Part shown: positions 61,044-64,000 of the stretch, one piece after another | Layout of the letters: every line of letters starts with the position of its first letter | How positions within the stretch are numbered: the first letter of the stretch is position 1 | Source of the DNA: DASUNQ01 sp044866775 | GTDB lineage: Bacteria > Acidobacteriota > Thermoanaerobaculia > Multivoradales > UBA5704 | Direction of reading: 5' to 3' | NCBI GenBank assembly: GCA_044866775.1 | Contig: JBIOUG010000186.1 | Coordinates: 9,375 to 73,374 of the forward strand | DNA length: 64,000 nt | Program-made: the position numbers and the translations under genes | Notes under the pieces: model-generated | What the model saw: the letters and a program-made list of their open reading frames with translations, nothing else | What the model was told of the DNA's origin: nothing | The model's database searches: none

Positions 61044-61345
61044 ATGAGCCCCAACCCATCACCGAGCAGCTCAAGGCCGAGCGCATCCAGCTCATGCTCG
61101 GCCGGCTTCCCGCCTGGGATCTCGACCCGGCCGGCAGCGCGATCCGGCGGAGCTGGACCGTGCCCGGCCTCTACGTCGGCACCGCCTTCGCCACCGGTCT
61201 CGCGGCGCTCGTCGAGCGCTTCGGGCACGAGGCGACGATCGCCGTCACGCCCGCGTGCGTGGAGATAGCCCTGTCCACGCCCGAGGCGGACGGCGTGACG
61301 GCGCGGGACTTCGAGGTCGCGACCGCGCTGGAGTTCGGCGACTGA
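61040..61345 (+). CDS. Pterin-4a-carbinolamine dehydratase-like protein
   Basis: 101 residues. The alpha/beta PCD fold is suggested by LPAWDLDPAGSAIRRSWTVP, ALVERFGHEATIAVTPACVE and GVTARDFEVATALE at the usual spacing. The catalytic HH-P and TH motifs of active dehydratases are replaced (GHEA; LSTPEA), so it is probably not a normal dehydratase. It is coupled to the zinc-finger/TPR gene by a 4-bp overlap. Confidence 0.6.
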   Translation: MNEPQPITEQLKAERIQLMLGRLPAWDLDPAGSAIRRSWTVPGLYVGTAFATGLAALVERFGHEATIAVTPACVEIALSTPEADGVTARDFEVATALEFGD

Positions 61346-61464
61346 TGCGAACCCTCGCGACTGCAGTGCGCCGCGTCGTCGCGGCGTTCCGGCGGTCATC
61401 ACCCGGCCCCGCGGCCGTCGCGGCGGCTGATTCCTTCCGTCAACTCGCTGAAAGGAGAAGCCCC

Positions 61465-61848
61465 ATGCCTGTTCCCAGCACCCGGGCCGGAAGGCTCGAC
61501 AAGTGGTATCTGCTCCGCGACAAGCTGAAGCCGCGGCTCGACGAGCTGCCCCACCTGCAGGTGGACCACGCAGGCTTCGAGCAGGAGCTCGTTCAGCTCG
61601 TCAGGCTCGACCAGCAGCAGGAGACCATCACCGCCGAGCTGCGTGAGACGACCCGCCTCCGCGACGAGTCCGAGACGCGGGCCAGCAAGCACCGCAACCG
61701 GTTGGTCGCGGGACTCCAGCACCACTTCGGCCACGAGAGCGAGAAGCTCATCGAGTTCGGGATCAACCCGCGCAAGCGGCGCTCGCGGCGGAAGAAGAGC
61801 GACAACGCGCCGGAGGCCGCCGCCAAGGCGGCGAAGAGCGCCGCCTAG
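61465..61848 (+). CDS. Basic helical hypothetical protein
   Basis: 127 residues from ATG with AAAGGAG 8 bp upstream; an earlier ATG at 61345 overlapping the previous stop is an alternative that would add 40 poorly patterned residues. The chain is helical with a likely coiled coil (VRLDQQQETITAELRETTRL) and ends in a Lys/Arg/Ala-rich tail (RKRRSRRKKSDNAPEAAAKA) as in nucleic-acid-binding proteins. No family recognised. Confidence 0.55.
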   Translation: MPVPSTRAGRLDKWYLLRDKLKPRLDELPHLQVDHAGFEQELVQLVRLDQQQETITAELRETTRLRDESETRASKHRNRLVAGLQHHFGHESEKLIEFGINPRKRRSRRKKSDNAPEAAAKAAKSAA

Positions 61849-61974
61849 GCGGCATCTCCGCCGCGTACGCTAGGTAGCGGCAGCGATTCCCGAGTGCCGG
61901 CGGGAGGGTCGAGCGCAGCAGTCCCCTCTTGCTTCCCTCTCCCGCCGGCGCTCGTTTCCCGGAGCAGCGAACGC

Positions 61975-62403
61975 ATGAAAGCACCGCGCGCCACACGCCG
62001 GCGGTCGCGCAAGGCCCCGTGGGACCAGCGGGGCGCCTTCCGCGAGACCATGCTCGTCTTCTTCGACGAGGAGCTCGTCGACCGAGCCGTACGACCGTTC
62101 GGCCGCTTGCTCTACGACCTGTCGCTCGAGACCCACTCCTTCGGCGACCGCTCGCCCGGCGTCACCGCCCGCGAGCTGGCCGCGGCCGCCGAGGACCTCC
62201 GCCACCTCCAGGGCTTCCTCTTCGCCGTCAGCCGCAACCGCTCCGGCGACGAGGAGGATGCCGGCGAGCGCGGCCTGCGGCGACTCGCCCAGGCCCTCGC
62301 GAGAGAGGTGCGCGCGCTCGCCGACGAGATCGACCGCGCCCTCGGCGGCATCACGCCCGCCGGCGGCGCACCGGATTCGGGCGAGCAGCCTCCTTCCGAG
62401 TAG
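61975..62403 (+). CDS. Hypothetical helical protein
   Basis: 142 residues from ATG with a weak GGAG upstream. A basic N-terminus (MKAPRATRRRSRKAPWDQRG) precedes regular amphipathic helices (ETMLVFFDEELVDRAVRPFG; ARELAAAAEDLRHLQGFLFA). No family or motif recognised. It follows the basic hypothetical gene by 126 bp. Confidence 0.5.
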   Translation: MKAPRATRRRSRKAPWDQRGAFRETMLVFFDEELVDRAVRPFGRLLYDLSLETHSFGDRSPGVTARELAAAAEDLRHLQGFLFAVSRNRSGDEEDAGERGLRRLAQALAREVRALADEIDRALGGITPAGGAPDSGEQPPSE

Positions 62404-62474
62404 GCCGGCATGCAGCGCCGCCGCCCGGCGCCATTCCGGGCGGCCTCCATCCTGCCTGCCCTGTCGCTAGCGCC

Positions 62475-62634
62475 GCGCGCTCCAAAAGCATGGAGTTTTC
62501 GGCCAAAACTCGCTGCGCGCTCCAAAGGCATGGATTTCCAGGCGCAAACTCGTTGCGCGCTCCAAAAGCATGGAGTTTTGGCGCGAAACTCCTTGCCTCC
62601 TCCAAAAGCATGGATTTCCAGCCCGGAACTCCCT
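62475..62634. repeat. Four tandem 40-bp repeats
   Basis: Units start at 62475, 62515, 62555 and 62595, each close to GCGCGCTCCAAAAGCATGGA followed by 20 variable bases and ending AACTC. Units 1 and 3 have GAGTTTT opposite AAACTC, units 2 and 4 GGATTTCC, so the repeat alternates and each unit can form a small hairpin. The period is not a multiple of three and no gene is supported. A minisatellite of unknown role. Confidence 0.8.
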
Positions 62635-62639
62635 GCGCA

Positions 62640-63246
62640 GGCGAAAAATCCCGTTCGCCCCCCTCACGCCGCCTGGATCGTCAACCTCCCGTCCTCGACC
62701 TCCACCTCGTACTGCTGCCCGAGATCGAACCCCCCGCCCAGCTCCCGATGGACCCCTGAACTTCGGCGACAGCCGCCGCCAGGCTAAGCGGGTGCACTCC
62801 ACCGAGACGATCCATAGGCGGCAAGCACCCGTCGTCTATCGTCCAACGCACCCTTCGCTCGGTCGCTTGGCCGGCACCGGCAGCCACCAGCGGCAGCGAT
62901 CCCCGCCGGACAAACTGCTGAAAACACTGAGCCACCAGAAGCCACGCCGGCTTCCCGTTCCTGCTTTCGCCCAAGCGCTCGTCGGCGTAAGCCTTATCCC
63001 GCTGCCGGGCAGGCAGCTTAGCCGGCGCCCACCTGTCACACTGGTGCCTCGACTTCGCCGCCGGTATATGCTAAGCAGCAGAGCGCACATAACTACGCAG
63101 GCATAGACACATGGCAGCCCGGGCATGGGATCGATTTCTTTCTGGCGGAGTCCATCCCTAACGAGGAATCGCCCGATCCGTAGCACATGGGGTTCGACGG
63201 CAACGAATACGATGAGGACGAGCGTCTGGCAAACGGAGGAAAGCTA
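62640..63246. other. Gene-poor stretch, no supported gene
   Basis: About 600 bp without a convincing gene. At 62664-62760 on the minus strand a frame ends with VHRELGGGFDLGQQYEVEVE, DGRLTIQAA and TGA, like the tail of an AbrB/MazE-type antitoxin, but no start or N-terminal part is visible, so it is at most a fragment. The remainder shows no repeats or RNA that I can support. Confidence 0.4.
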
Positions 63247-63621
63247 ATGCCAAGGAAAATGCTGCCACTAGGAGCGATCGTGATCGTTCTCGCAATCACT
63301 GTTGTGGGAAGCTGTAAACCCACCCGAACCATTGATGAACCAGCGGTGCTCTGCGTGGGAGAGGTTGACGCAGAGGGGAATGTTGAGTGCCTAGCCTCCG
63401 CGAGGAAGTGCAAGGGACCCATCATGGCCGGTGTCTATGGCGGTGCTCCTGGTCACACCGCAACTGCTACTTGCGGGGCAGTGGTCGCGACTTGCACCGT
63501 AAAAGCGGGAAGCACGACGTGCTTCGATCCAAAGGCAGGGCCGGCGGAGAAGGCTGATTGGGGTGGCTGCGCTGGCGGCGGCGGAGCGACCAACGTCGCC
63601 TGCGGGTACGTAGATCCCTAA
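63247..63621 (+). CDS. Cys-rich lipoprotein
   Basis: 124 residues from ATG with GGAGG upstream. Signal sequence LGAIVIVLAITVVGSC has a lipobox ending at Cys22 (VVGSC). The mature part has eight more Cys in short loops (VLCVGEVDAEGNVECL; ATCTVKAGSTTC), likely disulfide-bonded, and Gly-rich ends. No family recognised. Less GC-rich than its surroundings. It lies just before the group II intron. Confidence 0.6.
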   Translation: MPRKMLPLGAIVIVLAITVVGSCKPTRTIDEPAVLCVGEVDAEGNVECLASARKCKGPIMAGVYGGAPGHTATATCGAVVATCTVKAGSTTCFDPKAGPAEKADWGGCAGGGGATNVACGYVDP

Positions 63622-63708
63622 CCTTCGACAGAAGGCCGCGGGCCCTTAGAAATGGTTGCCTGAGTCTCGTGAAGACCCCCAGATCGGTGCCTGCCGTCGA
63701 ACCACTCA

Positions 63709-63745
63709 CTGCAACGGACGCGCCCTTCCGGGTCGCGCCGTTGAG
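63709..63745 (+). promoter_or_regulatory. GC hairpin immediately upstream of the group II intron
   Basis: CAACGG, CGCG and CC pair with GG, CGCG and CCGTTG around TTCC, followed by AGTTCAAACTCC and then the intron. Bacterial class C group II introns insert just after such terminator-like hairpins, so this is the probable insertion target. Confidence 0.5.
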
Positions 63746-63757
63746 TTCAAACTCCGT

Positions 63758-64000
63758 GTGTGCCGGGCATGGCACAGAACTGGAGAGGTGAGAGTCCTCT
63801 CGCCAGGTGTTCGCAGAGCCGAAGGCTAGGAGAAGGGCAAGGGCGTCACCGCGAGGTGGGGTCTTGAGGAAGTCCAATCCGAAACCGCGGGGCGACGAAC
63901 AGGAACCAGATAGGAGGTGTGGTACACCCGGGACGAGCTGGCACGTGACAGCGAAGTCCTCCCTCTGCGTTTGGGGTGTGCTTTATAAATCTGGCGTCTA
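63758..64000 (+). mobile_element. Group II intron, 5' part, cut by window edge
   Basis: The sequence starts GTGTGCCGGGCATGGCAC, the conserved 5' end of bacterial group II introns, and continues with GGTGAGAGTCC, GCAGAGCCGAAGGCTAG and GAAGTCCAATCCGAAACCG, as in ribozyme domain I. The reverse-transcriptase/maturase gene and the catalytic domains V-VI would lie beyond the window. The exact start could be 63756 or 63758. Confidence 0.85.

Noticed and set aside
62475..62634. CRISPR array
   Set aside because: Adjacent 40-bp units alternate between two versions without unique spacers.
62664..62760. Minus-strand end of an AbrB/MazE-like antitoxin
   Set aside because: Only about 30 residues resemble the tail, with no start or N-terminal half; kept only as a note in the gene-poor stretch.

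Overview
The window is a 64-kb piece of a very GC-rich bacterial chromosome from the replication-origin neighbourhood. YidC with a large periplasmic domain, a GyrB with the long insertion typical of Gram-negative enzymes, a 67K-type SppA and a bactofilin next to parAB indicate a Gram-negative cell. The gene content, the zinc-finger/TPR proteins and many short fold-back repeats fit Acidobacteriota (a Thermoanaerobaculia-like lineage), but that is an inference from general knowledge and could not be tested here.

Layout. (1) 0-9.8 kb, minus strand: rsmG-parA-parB-bactofilin, then rpmH-rnpA-yidD-yidC-jag, two tRNA-Ser genes and tadA. The gap between the two conserved blocks, where mnmE-mnmG are commonly found, holds two parS-like sites, a small LAGLIDADG-like gene, a 20-bp-phased repeat array that reverses polarity at its centre, and a fold-back element. 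(2) 10-12.5 kb: a BlaI-type repressor and M56 metalloprotease with paired operators. (3) 12.6-20.5 kb: SRP RNA, dnaX-ybaB-recR, an aminotransferase, a P-loop kinase-like protein, a TPR protein, a double cyclic-nucleotide-domain protein and mutY. (4) 20.6-32.7 kb: a terminator-ended structured RNA, sppA, dnaA, dnaN, recF, gyrB, a hicAB-type toxin-antitoxin pair plus a chimeric ORF, and gyrA. (5) 32.7-37.8 kb: transaldolase, a CPBP protease, an M20 peptidase, a CYTH protein, a nucleotidyltransferase and a HAD phosphatase.

(6) 38.6-48.5 kb, minus strand: one long overlapping gene set made of a DUF2064/TIGR04282-type transferase, an ArsM-type arsenite methyltransferase, a complete Pst-type oxyanion transporter, a SPASM-like radical SAM enzyme, a metallophosphoesterase, a flavoprotein and ferrochelatase. 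I read this as a candidate organoarsenical (arsenosugar-like) assembly system and consider it the most interesting locus here. (7) 49.1-54.4 kb, plus strand: type III polyketide synthase, methyltransferase, acyl carrier protein, fatty acyl-AMP ligase and FAD monooxygenase, a phenolic-lipid or alkylpyrone type pathway, with an orphan brnA antitoxin and a broken brnT lying inside it. (8) 54.5-62.4 kb: YceI, a large radical SAM protein, and two zinc-finger/TPR genes on either side of an XRE regulator, plus small secreted or membrane ORFs. (9) 62.4-64 kb: a 40-bp tandem repeat, a Cys-rich lipoprotein and the 5' end of a group II intron cut by the window edge.

Intergenic DNA is rich in repeats: a 3-copy 206-bp fold-back family, two single fold-back elements with long inverted repeats, and a 4-copy double-hairpin REP-like family.
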